From contig NZ_SCWA01000013.1 in NCBI RefSeq assembly GCF_004359615.1, positions 1-64,000 on the forward strand: a stretch of DNA of 64,000 nucleotides, given 5' to 3'. Shown one piece after another: positions 26,664-36,731 of the stretch (positions are counted from its first letter, which is position 1; each line of letters begins with the position of its first letter). The stretch is from Macrococcus brunensis (GTDB taxonomy: Bacteria; Bacillota; Bacilli; Staphylococcales; Staphylococcaceae). Both the position numbers and the translations under genes were made by a program. The notes under the pieces are model-generated. The model ran no database searches, had not been told where the DNA came from, and saw only the letters and a program-made list of their open reading frames with translations.

Positions 26664-27323
26664 ATGCGAAAGATTCTAATTATTGAAGATGAACAAAACT
26701 TAGCACGCTTTATAGAACTAGAACTGACTTATGCAGATTATGAAGTGGAGATTGCTAATGACGGCGCAGAAGGACTAAAGCTCGCACTTCTCCATGATTA
26801 TGACTGTATTTTGCTCGACTTGATGCTGCCTAAGATGAACGGACTAGATGTCTGCAGGAAAGTAAGGAGTGCAAAGGAGACACCTATTATCATGATCACG
26901 GCTAAAGGGGATACACATGATAAAGTAGCGGGGCTGGATCACGGCGCTGACGATTACATCGTCAAACCTTTTGATATTGAGGAACTGTTAGCCAGACTAC
27001 GGGTTATTATGCGCCGTAATGAGGTGATGGACACGCTCCGCATCGGTGAACTGACGATAGATGAAGATGCCTTTAAAGTCTTTGTTGGTTCGACTAACCT
27101 GGAACTGACAAAGACTGAATTTGAACTGCTGAAATTGCTTGCGGAAAATCGCAATCATGTCCTGACACGTGAACAGATTCTTACACACGTCTGGGGATAT
27201 AACAGTGAAGTGGAGACTAATGTAGTCGATGTCTATATCCGCTACCTCAGAAACAAGTTGAAACCATTTAATCTTCAGACGATGATAGAAACAGTCAGAG
27301 GGGTAGGCTACGTCATCCGATGA
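26664..27323 (+). CDS. arlR: Response regulator ArlR (OmpR family)
   Basis: A 219-residue two-component regulator controlling autolysis, adhesion and virulence genes in staphylococci. Receiver domain residues 1-115 with phosphoacceptor Asp52 in CILLDLMLP and Lys in [16 protein letters not shown]; winged-helix DNA-binding domain about 125-219 ([19 protein letters not shown]). The ATG at 26664 follows GAGGTGAAGGA; a GTG at 26655 is part of that site. It overlaps arlS by four bases. Confidence 0.96.
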   Translation: MRKILIIEDEQNLARFIELELTYADYEVEIANDGAEGLKLALLHDYDCILLDLMLPKMNGLDVCRKVRSAKETPIIMITAKGDTHDKVAGLDHGADDYIVKPFDIEELLARLRVIMRRNEVMDTLRIGELTIDEDAFKVFVGSTNLELTKTEFELLKLLAENRNHVLTREQILTHVWGYNSEVETNVVDVYIRYLRNKLKPFNLQTMIETVRGVGYVIR

Positions 27324-28681
27324 ACAAGTCAACTTCACTTAAAACACAGTGGATCATTACGACAACAACTGTTACTTTTGTCATATTTATGTTGTTCAGT
27401 CTGATTATCATTTTTATTGTAGGTCTTATCTTTAAGGATCAGGAGGGGCAGATTGCGCGTAATAGCAGTGTCAAATCTGCCAATATACTGAAGAATCTAG
27501 GAAATGACTTCCAGAGACCTGATTTTAGCAACTCTATGTCTGAAGGTGAGCGACTGATGATTTATGGTCCTGATGGTAAAAAGCTTGCAGTTTTTAATAA
27601 TGAGAGTGAAATTACTTATCAGCCTGACTTGATTCCTATTCATAATCGACCTGTCGAAGTGAATGTAGGTGAAGACAGTTATATCACCTATACAACAGAA
27701 ATCAATACTGAGCGGTTCAATGGTTTTGTAACCATCATTCATCCGCTTGATACGTACCACAGCCATATACAGGTCGTTGTCATTTTTGCTTCTGTCTTTG
27801 GGATTATTGCTCTTTTTGTTTCAGCAGTTATCAGTTACTTCTTCTCCAATCAGATTACAAAACCAATCAGACGTATTTCTGATCAGATGCAGCAGATTCA
27901 ACGAGACGGCTTCCAGAATCGTCTTGTCATGCCGAAAGGTTATTATGAGACGGATGATATGATTGAAACATTCAACAATATGATGACACAGCTTGAGACG
28001 TCCTTTAATCAGCAGAAACAGTTTGTAGAAGATGCGTCTCACGAACTGCGCACGCCGCTGCAGATTATTCAGGGCCATCTTAACTTGATTAAACGGTGGG
28101 GTAAAAACAAGCCTGAAGTACTGGAAGAGTCACTTGATATTTCTCTGAGTGAGATGAATAGAATCACGACGTTAGTTGAAGAGCTCCTGCTGCTGACCAA
28201 GGAAACGGGTGTCAATCTGCGTCAGGAAACAGAAGTGGTGGATATCAATGAGGAGATTGCCGGCAGACTGAAGTCACTGGCGAACCTTCATCAGGATTAT
28301 AAATTTGAATATCACTCACCAAATAAAGGGATAAAGCTGTATATCAACCGTTATCAGTTTGAGCAGCTGCTTCTCATTTTTCTTGATAATGCCATCAAGT
28401 ACGATCAGAAGAACAAGCACATCATAATTCGAACGACAAAAAAGAATAAAGTGGTGCAGATTGAAATAGTCGATCACGGCACAGGCATTCCACCTGAAGA
28501 TATCCCGTATATATTCGACCGTTTTTATCGTGTGGATAAGTCTAGATCCCGCGAGATGGGAGGCAATGGACTGGGTCTGTCTATTGCCAGGAAGATGATT
28601 GAAAGCTACAACGGTACAGTTAGAATAGAAAGTGAATGGGAGCAGTATACAAAAGTCATCATTCAGTTCCCCGAGTCATAA
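27320..28681 (+). CDS. arlS: Sensor histidine kinase ArlS
   Basis: A 453-residue membrane sensor kinase for ArlR. Two membrane helices (about 9-38 and 150-173) enclose an outside sensing domain; a HAMP domain follows ([16 protein letters not shown]), then HisKA with phosphorylated His241 in [11 protein letters not shown] and an ATPase domain with [16 protein letters not shown] and [13 protein letters not shown]. Length is the same as in S. aureus (451). No terminator was seen between it and odhA. Confidence 0.96.
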   Translation: MNKSTSLKTQWIITTTTVTFVIFMLFSLIIIFIVGLIFKDQEGQIARNSSVKSANILKNLGNDFQRPDFSNSMSEGERLMIYGPDGKKLAVFNNESEITYQPDLIPIHNRPVEVNVGEDSYITYTTEINTERFNGFVTIIHPLDTYHSHIQVVVIFASVFGIIALFVSAVISYFFSNQITKPIRRISDQMQQIQRDGFQNRLVMPKGYYETDDMIETFNNMMTQLETSFNQQKQFVEDASHELRTPLQIIQGHLNLIKRWGKNKPEVLEESLDISLSEMNRITTLVEELLLLTKETGVNLRQETEVVDINEEIAGRLKSLANLHQDYKFEYHSPNKGIKLYINRYQFEQLLLIFLDNAIKYDQKNKHIIIRTTKKNKVVQIEIVDHGTGIPPEDIPYIFDRFYRVDKSRSREMGGNGLGLSIARKMIESYNGTVRIESEWEQYTKVIIQFPES

Positions 28682-28712
28682 TTCTGAATTATAAAAATTT
28701 GCTTATTCACTC

Positions 28713-28761
28713 TTCAAAATAAATATTCACAGTGCTAGAATAGGAGTTGTAAACGTTTTAT
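28713..28761 (+). promoter_or_regulatory. odhA promoter with a cre (CcpA) site at the start of transcription
   Basis: TTCAAA (28713-28718) and TAGAAT (28736-28741) are 17 bases apart. TTGTAAACGTTTTAT (28747-28761) matches 13 of 15 positions of the cre consensus WTGNNARCGNWWWCA and covers the expected start site. This fits catabolite repression of a TCA-cycle operon. Confidence 0.6.
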
Positions 28762-28786
28762 TACTTTAAATTAAGGGGGAACCAGC

Positions 28787-31540
28787 ATGAATAAAGACAA
28801 TCTTGAAGAAGCACCTGTCCGCTTCGGTGCCAATCTAGGTTATCTGCTGGAAATGGCGGATCAATATAATCATGATCCCGCATCAGTGACAGAAGAACTG
28901 CAGGCGCTTTTTGGCGTCCTTGCTTCTGGAGATGTAAAAACAGGGGATGCAGGAAAGCTGAAGTCTGTCATTCAATTAGTTGATAATATCAGACAGTATG
29001 GCCATTTGAAGGGCGATATTTATCCATTATATAAACGAGAGTATGATCATCTGCCAAAACTGACATTAGAAGAATTTGGTCTGACTGAGGAAGACTTGAA
29101 GGCACTGCCGGCAAAACTCGTCTCAGAGAAACTGGCTTCTCAGTTTACTAATGCCTATGAAGCGATCTGTCACCTAAGTGAAGTGTATATGGGTACGATT
29201 GGTTACGAGATGTCTCACATCAATAATGCAGATGAGCGTGACTGGCTGATCAATGAGATTGAAATAGCAGGACGACAGGCTTTTTCTAAAGAAGATAAGA
29301 TTAAATTGCTTAAAAGCGTGGCACATGTTGAAGGGTTTGAAAAATATATTCATAAAAACTTCGTCGGCGCTAAGCGTTTCTCTATTGAAGGGGTAGACGC
29401 GCTTGTTCCAATGCTTGAGACAGTTTTATCTGAATCGAGTAAAAGTGATATCGGCAACATTCAGATCGGAATGGCACACCGCGGTCGGTTAAACGTTCTG
29501 ACTCATATTTTAGAGAAGCCATACGAAATGATGCTGGCTGAATTTATGCATGTCGATCCACTTAAGTTTTTACCTGAGGATGGCAGTCTGAAGATTTCGA
29601 GAGGTTGGACAGGCGATGTGAAGTATCATCTAGGCGGAACTAAGACGACAACGCGTTACGGAAGTGAACAAGTTATTGAATTAGCGAAAAATCCAAGTCA
29701 TCTGGAAATCGTGGCGCCAGTTGTGCTGGGTAAAACACGTGCTGTTCAGGATGCAACGAATGGTAATGCGCCTGAACAGGATATCAACCGTTCTTTAGCT
29801 GTATTGGTACATGGTGATGCAGCATTCCCAGGTCAGGGTATTAATTTTGAAAGTATGAACCTTAGCAATCTGGATGGATACAAAACTGGCGGTTCTCTTC
29901 ATATCATCACGAATAACCGTGTCGGTTTTACAACTGAATGCTGGGATTCACGTTCGACTAATTATGCAACGGATATCGCAAAAGGCTATGATATGCCGAT
30001 TGTCCACGTCAATGCGGATGATATTGAAGCATGTATAGATGTCATCATACTCGCAATGAAATTCCGTCAGACGTTCCACCATGATTTCGTCATTGATTTA
30101 GTGGGTTACCGCCGCTATGGTCATAATGAAATGGATGAGCCATCTGTTACGAATCCGATGATGTACAAAGAAATCAAAACACATCCGTCCATCGAGATTC
30201 TATATGGTAAAAAACTGGTAGCTGACGGCGTTATTTCAGAAGAAGAGATGAACCAGATCTTCAAGAATGTTGAAGAGGAGCTGCGCAGCGCTCACGATTC
30301 TATCGATAAGAATGAAAAAGAGACGGATGCTGAGATGGCGATGCCGGAAGTTGTTGCTGCAGGTCAGGGTGATGTGGAGACTGGGGTAGACCTAGCGGTT
30401 TTAGAACAGCTGAATCAAGATATGCTGACTTATCCCGAAGGATTCACGCCTTTCAGTAAGTTAACGAAGATACTGGAACGTCGCCAGGATCCATTTACGA
30501 AAGACGGTCTTGTTGACTGGGGACATGCCGAACTACTCGCTTTCGGTACGATTATTCAGGATGGTAAACCTGTACGTCTCACTGGCCAGGATTCAGAGCG
30601 CGGAACATTTGCACAGCGTCACGCTGTATTAAGTGACGAGAAGACCGGTGAGAAGTATACACCACTGAAACATATTCAAGGTGCACAGGCATCTTTTGAT
30701 ATCCATAACTCGCCATTATCAGAAGCGGCAGTCGTCGGATTTGATTATGGGTATAATGTTCAGAATAAAAATGCGATGACGGTATGGGAAGCGCAGTATG
30801 GCGACTTCTCCAACATGGCGCAGATGATGTTTGATAACTTTATTTCAAGTGCTCATGCTAAGTGGGGCGAAACATCGGGTATGACTTTACTGTTACCTCA
30901 TGCATACGAGGGACAGGGACCGGAACATTCGTCTGCCCGCTTAGAACGCTATCTGCAGCTCGCTGCTGAAAATAACTGGACAGTGGCGAACCTGACGAGT
31001 ACGTCCAACTATTTCCATCTGCTAAGAAAACAGGCTCATTATCTGAATACAGATCAGATGCGACCACTCGTGATGATGACACCTAAGAGTCTCTTGCGTA
31101 ATACATTTGTCTCAAGACCGATCAAAGAATTTACTGAAGGACAGTTCAGACCGGTCATCACAGACAGCTATAAGAAAACAAAAGTGAAGAAAATTCTGAT
31201 TGCCAGCGGTAAGGTGGCTATTGACCTCTATACGGAACTGCAGAAAAATCCAAATGATGAAATTGCACTCATCCGTCTGGAGCAGCTTTATCCATTACCA
31301 GAAGAAGCACTTAAAAACATGATAACGGATTTAAAAAATGCAGCTGAAATCGGGTTTGTGCAGGAAGAACCGCAGAACCAGGGTGCATGGCATTACATCT
31401 ATCCGGAACTGGAAAGTCTGGCAAATGGTAAAACCATCAAGTACTATGGTCGCGTGAAGCGCTCTAGTACGTCTGAAGGTGACAATGAAGTACACAAGTT
31501 AGTTCAGAACGCTATCATACAGGATGCTTTAACAATTTAA
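28787..31540 (+). CDS. odhA: 2-oxoglutarate dehydrogenase E1 component
   Basis: A 917-residue thiamine diphosphate enzyme that decarboxylates 2-oxoglutarate in the TCA cycle. Recognisable parts are the N-terminal [12 protein letters not shown] segment, the [11 protein letters not shown] motif, [14 protein letters not shown] with the thiamine-binding region, [16 protein letters not shown], and [24 protein letters not shown]. Length agrees with staphylococcal OdhA (932). The ribosome binding site is an unusually G-rich AAGGGGGAAC, complementary to a stretch of the nearby small RNA. odhB follows 13 bases later. Confidence 0.96.
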   Translation: MNKDNLEEAPVRFGANLGYLLEMADQYNHDPASVTEELQALFGVLASGDVKTGDAGKLKSVIQLVDNIRQYGHLKGDIYPLYKREYDHLPKLTLEEFGLTEEDLKALPAKLVSEKLASQFTNAYEAICHLSEVYMGTIGYEMSHINNADERDWLINEIEIAGRQAFSKEDKIKLLKSVAHVEGFEKYIHKNFVGAKRFSIEGVDALVPMLETVLSESSKSDIGNIQIGMAHRGRLNVLTHILEKPYEMMLAEFMHVDPLKFLPEDGSLKISRGWTGDVKYHLGGTKTTTRYGSEQVIELAKNPSHLEIVAPVVLGKTRAVQDATNGNAPEQDINRSLAVLVHGDAAFPGQGINFESMNLSNLDGYKTGGSLHIITNNRVGFTTECWDSRSTNYATDIAKGYDMPIVHVNADDIEACIDVIILAMKFRQTFHHDFVIDLVGYRRYGHNEMDEPSVTNPMMYKEIKTHPSIEILYGKKLVADGVISEEEMNQIFKNVEEELRSAHDSIDKNEKETDAEMAMPEVVAAGQGDVETGVDLAVLEQLNQDMLTYPEGFTPFSKLTKILERRQDPFTKDGLVDWGHAELLAFGTIIQDGKPVRLTGQDSERGTFAQRHAVLSDEKTGEKYTPLKHIQGAQASFDIHNSPLSEAAVVGFDYGYNVQNKNAMTVWEAQYGDFSNMAQMMFDNFISSAHAKWGETSGMTLLLPHAYEGQGPEHSSARLERYLQLAAENNWTVANLTSTSNYFHLLRKQAHYLNTDQMRPLVMMTPKSLLRNTFVSRPIKEFTEGQFRPVITDSYKKTKVKKILIASGKVAIDLYTELQKNPNDEIALIRLEQLYPLPEEALKNMITDLKNAAEIGFVQEEPQNQGAWHYIYPELESLANGKTIKYYGRVKRSSTSEGDNEVHKLVQNAIIQDALTI

Positions 31541-31553
31541 GGGGGAAAATAGA

Positions 31554-32795
31554 GTGGCAGAGATCAGAGTACCAGAATTAGCAGAATCAATTACAGAAGG
31601 AACGATTTCTACATGGTTTAAGCAAGTAGGCGATCACGTTGAAAAAGGTGAGAACATCGTAGAATTGGAAACAGACAAAGTCAACGTTGAAGTGATTTCT
31701 GAAGAAGCAGGTATCGTTACTGAGCTTAAAGCAGCAGAAGGCGATACAGTTGAAGTAGGATCTGTTATCGCAATTGTAGACGCAAACGGTTCAGGTGCGG
31801 CACCCAAAACGGAAGCGCCAGCAGAGACTAAAACGGAAGCCCCTAAAGCTGAACAACCTCAGGCTGAGGCTACAGTTGAACAGGCTGTAGAGGAATCAAA
31901 AGCTGAACGTATCGTTGCGACACCATCAGCTCGTAAACGTGCACGTGAACAGGGTATCGATTTAAGTGAAGTCAACGCTAAAGATCCGCGTGGTCTGATC
32001 AGAAGTCATGACGTCGACAATGCAGCTAACGCACCAGCTCCAGCTCCTGCAAAAGCACCGGCTCCGGCTGCTAAAAACGATAACCCTGCTAAACCGGTGA
32101 TCCGTGAGAAAATGTCACGTCGACGTAAAACGATTGCGAATAAATTACTCGAAGTCTCACAGAATACTGCGATGCTGACAACATTCAATGAAGTAGATAT
32201 GACAAATGTCATGGATCTTCGTAAACGTAAGAAAGACAAGTTCCAGGAAGACCACGACGGTACTCGTCTCGGCTTCATGTCATTCTTCACAAAAGCAGTT
32301 GTCGCTGCGCTCAAGAAGTATCCGGCTGTCAACGCTGAAATTGATGGCGACGATCTTGTACTGAAACAGTTCTATGATATCGGTATCGCCGTATCAACTG
32401 AAGAAGGACTCGTAGTACCGATTGTACGCGACTGTGACAAAAAGAACTTTGCTGAAATTGAAGGCAGTATTTATGATCTGGCTGTAAAAGCACGCGACAA
32501 AAAACTTGGACTTGATGACATGATGAACGGGTCATTCACTATCACAAATGGGGGTGTCTTCGGTTCTCTGATGTCTACACCTATTATAAACGGCACACAG
32601 GCGGCTATTTTAGGTATGCATTCTATCGTCACACGTCCAATCGCCATTGATAAGGAACGTATGGAAAACCGTCCGATGATGTATATCGCACTGAGCTATG
32701 ACCATCGTATTATTGATGGTAAAGAAGCAGTAGGCTTCCTTAAAACAGTTAAAGAGTTAATTGAAAATCCAGAAGACTTATTACTGGAAAGCTAA
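31554..32795 (+). CDS. odhB: 2-oxoglutarate dehydrogenase E2, dihydrolipoyl succinyltransferase
   Basis: A 413-residue acyltransferase core of the complex. Lipoyl domain 1-77 with the lipoylated Lys42 in [10 protein letters not shown]; an Ala/Pro/Glu linker; the E3-binding domain about 121-155 ([16 protein letters not shown]); a second Pro/Ala linker; and the catalytic domain with [13 protein letters not shown] bearing the active-site His and Asp. It starts with GTG at 31554 after AAGGGGGAA. A GC-rich hairpin follows the stop. Confidence 0.96.
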   Translation: MAEIRVPELAESITEGTISTWFKQVGDHVEKGENIVELETDKVNVEVISEEAGIVTELKAAEGDTVEVGSVIAIVDANGSGAAPKTEAPAETKTEAPKAEQPQAEATVEQAVEESKAERIVATPSARKRAREQGIDLSEVNAKDPRGLIRSHDVDNAANAPAPAPAKAPAPAAKNDNPAKPVIREKMSRRRKTIANKLLEVSQNTAMLTTFNEVDMTNVMDLRKRKKDKFQEDHDGTRLGFMSFFTKAVVAALKKYPAVNAEIDGDDLVLKQFYDIGIAVSTEEGLVVPIVRDCDKKNFAEIEGSIYDLAVKARDKKLGLDDMMNGSFTITNGGVFGSLMSTPIINGTQAAILGMHSIVTRPIAIDKERMENRPMMYIALSYDHRIIDGKEAVGFLKTVKELIENPEDLLLES

Positions 32796-32800
32796 TCTAG

Positions 32801-32822
32801 AGCCGGCATTAGCCGGCTTTAT
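32801..32822 (+). terminator. Probable terminator of odhAB
   Basis: AGCCGGC and GCCGGCT pair around ATTA and are followed by TTATCT; a short T-run, so termination may be partial. Confidence 0.6.
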
Positions 32823-32839
32823 CTCATGGAGGATAAGAA

Positions 32840-33781
32840 ATGAAACTATTAGGGATTCATCATATCACGGCCTATACTAAGGATATCCAGCAGTGTTATG
32901 ATTTTTATCATCATATTTTAGGGATGAAACTGATTAAACAGACAGTTGACCATCAGACGCCTTCAGTCCCTCATCTTTATTTCGGGGATAAAAAAGGTCA
33001 GCCGGGCACAGCACTCTCATTTGTAGAGGGCGATTTTAAAGATGGCAATGATGGCATCTTTGCATACTCTCTTCGAGTTCCGACTGACCGCAGTCTATAT
33101 GCTTATAAACTGCGCTTTGATGATTATAACGTCAAGCATGATGCGGTCATTCAATTGAACGGCAGGCATGCACTGCCGTTCTATGACTGTGATAACCGTC
33201 TCGTCTACTTAGTTTCAGATGAGACGAATACGGGTGTGCTTGCCGGCACACCGGATGATGCTTCACCAGTTGAATCAATCCATCAGATTTACGGTATAGG
33301 TCCTGTTCTGATAACGGTGCAGCATTCCCTGATCACAGCTTCTGTCCTTCATCAGATCTTAAAACTTGAGCGTACCGGAGAATACGCACATACTGCTTCA
33401 CAGGAACCGGTACAGGTCTTTACAATGGCAACAGGCGGCAATGGCGGAGAAATTCATCTGCTGCAGCAGAATACAGAGAAGGCTGAGCATGCAGGTATTC
33501 ATCATGCGGCATTCAGAATAGACGATATTGAAGCTGCAGAGCAGATGCTGGATAAAGCGGAGATCCAGCATTCCGGCATCGTCGATAGTCAGTATTTCAA
33601 ATCGCTTTATTTCAGAGACATAAGTGGTGTATTATTTGAGTTAGCTACAGATGAACCTGGATTTACAGTCGATGAAGATATCGATGCGCTCGGTCAGTCT
33701 TTAAGCCTGCCTGAACAACTGGAGAGCAGACGCCAGGAGATAACAGATCAGCTGAAATCCATCAGAAAGGATGCGTTATAA
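32840..33781 (+). CDS. VOC-family dioxygenase-like protein (MhqO-like)
   Basis: A 313-residue protein with two vicinal-oxygen-chelate modules. Metal-ligand-type residues are seen in LGIHHITAYT at the start, GIHHAAFRIDD at about residue 217 and VLFELATDEPGF near the end. This pattern fits the ring-cleaving dioxygenase MhqO/YkcA group, linked in Bacillus to quinone detoxification. The substrate here is unknown. The stop overlaps the next ATG (TAATG). Confidence 0.85.
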   Translation: MKLLGIHHITAYTKDIQQCYDFYHHILGMKLIKQTVDHQTPSVPHLYFGDKKGQPGTALSFVEGDFKDGNDGIFAYSLRVPTDRSLYAYKLRFDDYNVKHDAVIQLNGRHALPFYDCDNRLVYLVSDETNTGVLAGTPDDASPVESIHQIYGIGPVLITVQHSLITASVLHQILKLERTGEYAHTASQEPVQVFTMATGGNGGEIHLLQQNTEKAEHAGIHHAAFRIDDIEAAEQMLDKAEIQHSGIVDSQYFKSLYFRDISGVLFELATDEPGFTVDEDIDALGQSLSLPEQLESRRQEITDQLKSIRKDAL

Positions 33782-33984
33782 TGTTACACGAAGAATGGCA
33801 CGATAAAGCACCGATTGCAAAAGTGAAAGTCGTCCATACTGACGCGAAGAAGTATAAAGTCAGTGATATGCTGACAATCGGTCAAGTCTATGATGTTGTC
33901 AATGAAACGGAAGAGTATTATCATATAAGAGATAATAGCGGTAAAGTAGGCGGCTATTACAAAGAATATTTTGAACAAGTATAA
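33781..33984 (+). CDS. Small conserved protein (DUF6501-like)
   Basis: A 67-residue protein with the pattern VVHTDAKKYKVSDMLTIGQVYDVVNETEEYYHI and ending GKVGGYYKEYFEQV, compatible with a small SH3-like beta-barrel. I recall a short Firmicutes family of this form (DUF6501). Function is unknown. It is coupled to the VOC gene and ends at a terminator. Confidence 0.7.
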   Translation: MLHEEWHDKAPIAKVKVVHTDAKKYKVSDMLTIGQVYDVVNETEEYYHIRDNSGKVGGYYKEYFEQV

Positions 33985-34006
33985 AAGGGCGTAAGCCCTT
34001 TTTTAT
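33983..34006 (+). terminator. Terminator after the DUF6501-like gene
   Basis: AAAAGGGC and GCCCTTTT pair around GTAA and are followed by further T residues. Confidence 0.85.
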
Positions 34007-34024
34007 TGTGGATAGGAGATATAG

Positions 34025-34807
34025 ATGAACTTATATCAGAATGAAGATACAGCGATAAAGACAGATGCACTCAATATGCTGAAACTGAACAAGAATATAT
34101 TACTGAAAGGGCCGACAGGTTCCGGTAAAACAAAGCTCGCTGAAACGCTGAGACATGAGCTCAACCGCCCGATGCACAGCATCAACTGCTCAGTCGACCT
34201 TGATGCGGAGAGTCTGCTCGGCTTCAAGACCATTGAAATAGTAGATGGTGAATCTGTCATCACATTTGTTGAAGGCCCTGTCATCCAGGCGATGAAAGAA
34301 GGCCATCTGCTTTATATCGATGAAATCAATATGGCAAAGCCGGAGACATTGCCTATTTTAAATGGTGTACTCGACTTCCGCCGTACCATCACGAATCCAT
34401 TTACGGGTGAAGTCATTACAGCGGCTGAGGACTTTGCGGTCATCGCAGCCATCAATGTCGGTTATGTCGGTACGCTCCCAATGAATGAAGCACTTAAGAA
34501 CCGCTTTGTTGTGATAGATATGGATTATATTTCAGGTGATACCTTGAAAGAAGTCATCAAAACGCAGACGTTACTGCAGGACAGTGCGCTGATTGAGCAG
34601 CTCGTGAAGTTTAACCATGACCTTGTGACGATGGCGGAGCAAGGTCAGATCAGCGAGGAAGCGAGTTCTATCCGTGCGCTTCTCGACCTTTCAGACTTGA
34701 CGACTATCATGCCGATAGAACGTGCCGTGAAACGTGCCATTGTAGATAAACTGGAAGATGAGCGTGAACAGCAGGCGATCATCAACGCGATGGAACTGAC
34801 TTTCTGA
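34025..34807 (+). CDS. MoxR-family AAA+ ATPase
   Basis: A 260-residue AAA+ protein of the MoxR/CbbQ/NorQ group. Walker A is GPTGSGKT (29-36), Walker B is [10 protein letters not shown] near residue 100, and a sensor-type [10 protein letters not shown] follows. Such ATPases act with a VWA-domain partner to insert metals or remodel target proteins. The partner is directly downstream, its ATG overlapping this gene's TGA (TGATG). The target is not known. Confidence 0.9.
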   Translation: MNLYQNEDTAIKTDALNMLKLNKNILLKGPTGSGKTKLAETLRHELNRPMHSINCSVDLDAESLLGFKTIEIVDGESVITFVEGPVIQAMKEGHLLYIDEINMAKPETLPILNGVLDFRRTITNPFTGEVITAAEDFAVIAAINVGYVGTLPMNEALKNRFVVIDMDYISGDTLKEVIKTQTLLQDSALIEQLVKFNHDLVTMAEQGQISEEASSIRALLDLSDLTTIMPIERAVKRAIVDKLEDEREQQAIINAMELTF

Positions 34808-36642
34808 TGAGTGAAAAATTTATTCTATTCAACGATGAGAAAATAGATGCCTCTCAGCTGATGATGCTGACAGACCTCGCGCAGCTCATCATGGAGGATA
34901 ATGAAGTTAAGGTCAATTTTCAGAAATTTGGCTACTACGATCCGCTCGAAAAAAGTCTGAATGTCAGCTTCAAATGGAAGCATAGGTCCGATCTGGATGA
35001 GCTCTATGCCCTGAAGAGCGATTGCCTCTTGTATGGCATGGGTTATCAGTATATGGATCAGCAGGCAGTCCATGAGCTGCTATCAGAAGAACTGAAGTTT
35101 ACAAAGTTCCGCAACCAGCTGTTCATGCTGCTTGAAGAATACCGGCTGCAGAAAACAGTGCTTCATCATAGACCTGCAGCTGCCAAATATTTTGATACAC
35201 GGATGCGACTGAAGCGACAGCAGAACTTGAGTCAGATCAAGGTCTATGAGACGAAGAAGATGCCGACAGACCTGCTGTTTCTGAAGATAGAGCGTGCGGT
35301 CCTGAATGACAATATCCTTAATTTTGAGACGGATTTCAGCGATGAATTTAATGCGCTGATCAGACAACGTTTAACTGCACTGTTCGAACTGAAGACGACC
35401 ACTGATACTGTCGACCTGACACTCAGTCTGCTGTACATCATTGAGCCGCTCTTAACAAAAGATATGCTGAATGACTATTACTACCTGCCGGTCAAACTCC
35501 TGGATGATATTAAACGCTTCAAAGAGCAGAAGGCAACAGAGCTGTCCGGCAAAGATGCTGCTTCGGGGTCAAATGAGACTGAAGACGTGCAGGCAAAGAC
35601 CAGTCAGTCAGCTTCTGAATCCGCTTATATGCAGACAGAAATCTCTGAAGGCCAGAACAGCCGTGCTGAGAGTGACAGTGCACGAGAAGGGCATGCATCT
35701 GATGAACCATCTGAGATTATGGCGGGTAGAGGTCAGAGTACAACTCAGAAAGACGGTGAAGGTGTAGACATCGCTGAAGAACTAGGTGCTGAAAATGAAC
35801 AGGTAGCCATTGAGTGGCGTACACCGAAAGTGACTGAGCAGTCGCGCATGAATTACAGTATAAGTCAGCAGGAAGTCATGTCTGAAGTGAAAAAGCTGAC
35901 AAACATCATACAGAAGACGATTGCACACCAAAATGAAAACGCACGCAGACAGCTAGCGATGGGCAGACTGGACCGTAAGCTTGTCAACTGGTTTATGGAC
36001 GACCAGAAACGTGTGTTCTACAAGGAGGACCAGCAGTCAAAAGAATTGGATGCGACTTTCACATTGCTTGTTGATGCCTCTTACAGTATGGAAGACAAAC
36101 TGGAAGAAACAAAAAAAGGAATCGTCCTTTTTCATGAGACGCTTAAAAAGCTGCTGATTCGTCATGAAGTCATCGCATTTAATGAGGATACATTCAGTTC
36201 AGATCAGAATGTTCAACTGAATATATTTGACTATCTGATCAACTATCAGCAGTCTCTAAATCCAAACATGGGGCCAGGTATTGAAACCATTGCGGCACAG
36301 GATGACAACCGTGATGGGCTGGCCATCAGAGTAGCGGGGGAGATGCTGAAGAGACGGAGTGAACAGCAGAAGTTTCTGATTGTCTTCTCAGACGGTGAAC
36401 CATCGGCCTTTCAATATGAATCGAACGGGATTATCGACACGCATGAAGCAGTAATGAAACTGAGACGTGAAGGGATATTCGTCATCAATGTTTTCCTCAG
36501 TCAGACACCGATCTCAGAAGCGGTTGAAAACACGATTAAAAACATCTACAATGACTACTGTGTCTTTGTAGAAGGCGTAGAGAATCTACCTTATGTCATC
36601 TCGCCATTACTGAAGAAATTGCTGTTACAATCTTTGCACTAA
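34807..36642 (+). CDS. VWA-domain protein, partner of the MoxR ATPase
   Basis: A 611-residue protein with a helical N-terminal half, a charged low-complexity linker at about 235-330 (Ser, Glu, Asp and Gln rich), and a C-terminal von Willebrand A domain with a complete MIDAS motif DASYS (423-427) and FSDGEPSAF. This resembles NorD/CobT-like partners of MoxR ATPases. Translation is coupled to the ATPase gene. No substrate gene is adjacent: brnQ downstream has its own promoter. Confidence 0.85.
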   Translation: MSEKFILFNDEKIDASQLMMLTDLAQLIMEDNEVKVNFQKFGYYDPLEKSLNVSFKWKHRSDLDELYALKSDCLLYGMGYQYMDQQAVHELLSEELKFTKFRNQLFMLLEEYRLQKTVLHHRPAAAKYFDTRMRLKRQQNLSQIKVYETKKMPTDLLFLKIERAVLNDNILNFETDFSDEFNALIRQRLTALFELKTTTDTVDLTLSLLYIIEPLLTKDMLNDYYYLPVKLLDDIKRFKEQKATELSGKDAASGSNETEDVQAKTSQSASESAYMQTEISEGQNSRAESDSAREGHASDEPSEIMAGRGQSTTQKDGEGVDIAEELGAENEQVAIEWRTPKVTEQSRMNYSISQQEVMSEVKKLTNIIQKTIAHQNENARRQLAMGRLDRKLVNWFMDDQKRVFYKEDQQSKELDATFTLLVDASYSMEDKLEETKKGIVLFHETLKKLLIRHEVIAFNEDTFSSDQNVQLNIFDYLINYQQSLNPNMGPGIETIAAQDDNRDGLAIRVAGEMLKRRSEQQKFLIVFSDGEPSAFQYESNGIIDTHEAVMKLRREGIFVINVFLSQTPISEAVENTIKNIYNDYCVFVEGVENLPYVISPLLKKLLLQSLH

Positions 36643-36654
36643 ATAAATAATTTA

Positions 36655-36699
36655 AATTTTCAGAAAAATATAGACTTCATTCCTTTAAAGTGATATAAT
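36655..36699 (+). promoter_or_regulatory. CodY box and promoter of brnQ
   Basis: AATTTTCAGAAAAAT (36655-36669) matches 14 of 15 positions of the CodY box (AATTTTCWGAAAATT). It is just upstream of a poor -35 (TAGACT) and an extended -10 TGATATAAT (36691-36699). Repression of a branched-chain amino acid carrier by CodY when these amino acids are plentiful is the expected logic. Confidence 0.8.
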
Positions 36700-36731
36700 T
36701 TCAATTAATTATTTCTTTTAGGAGGAAGTTT

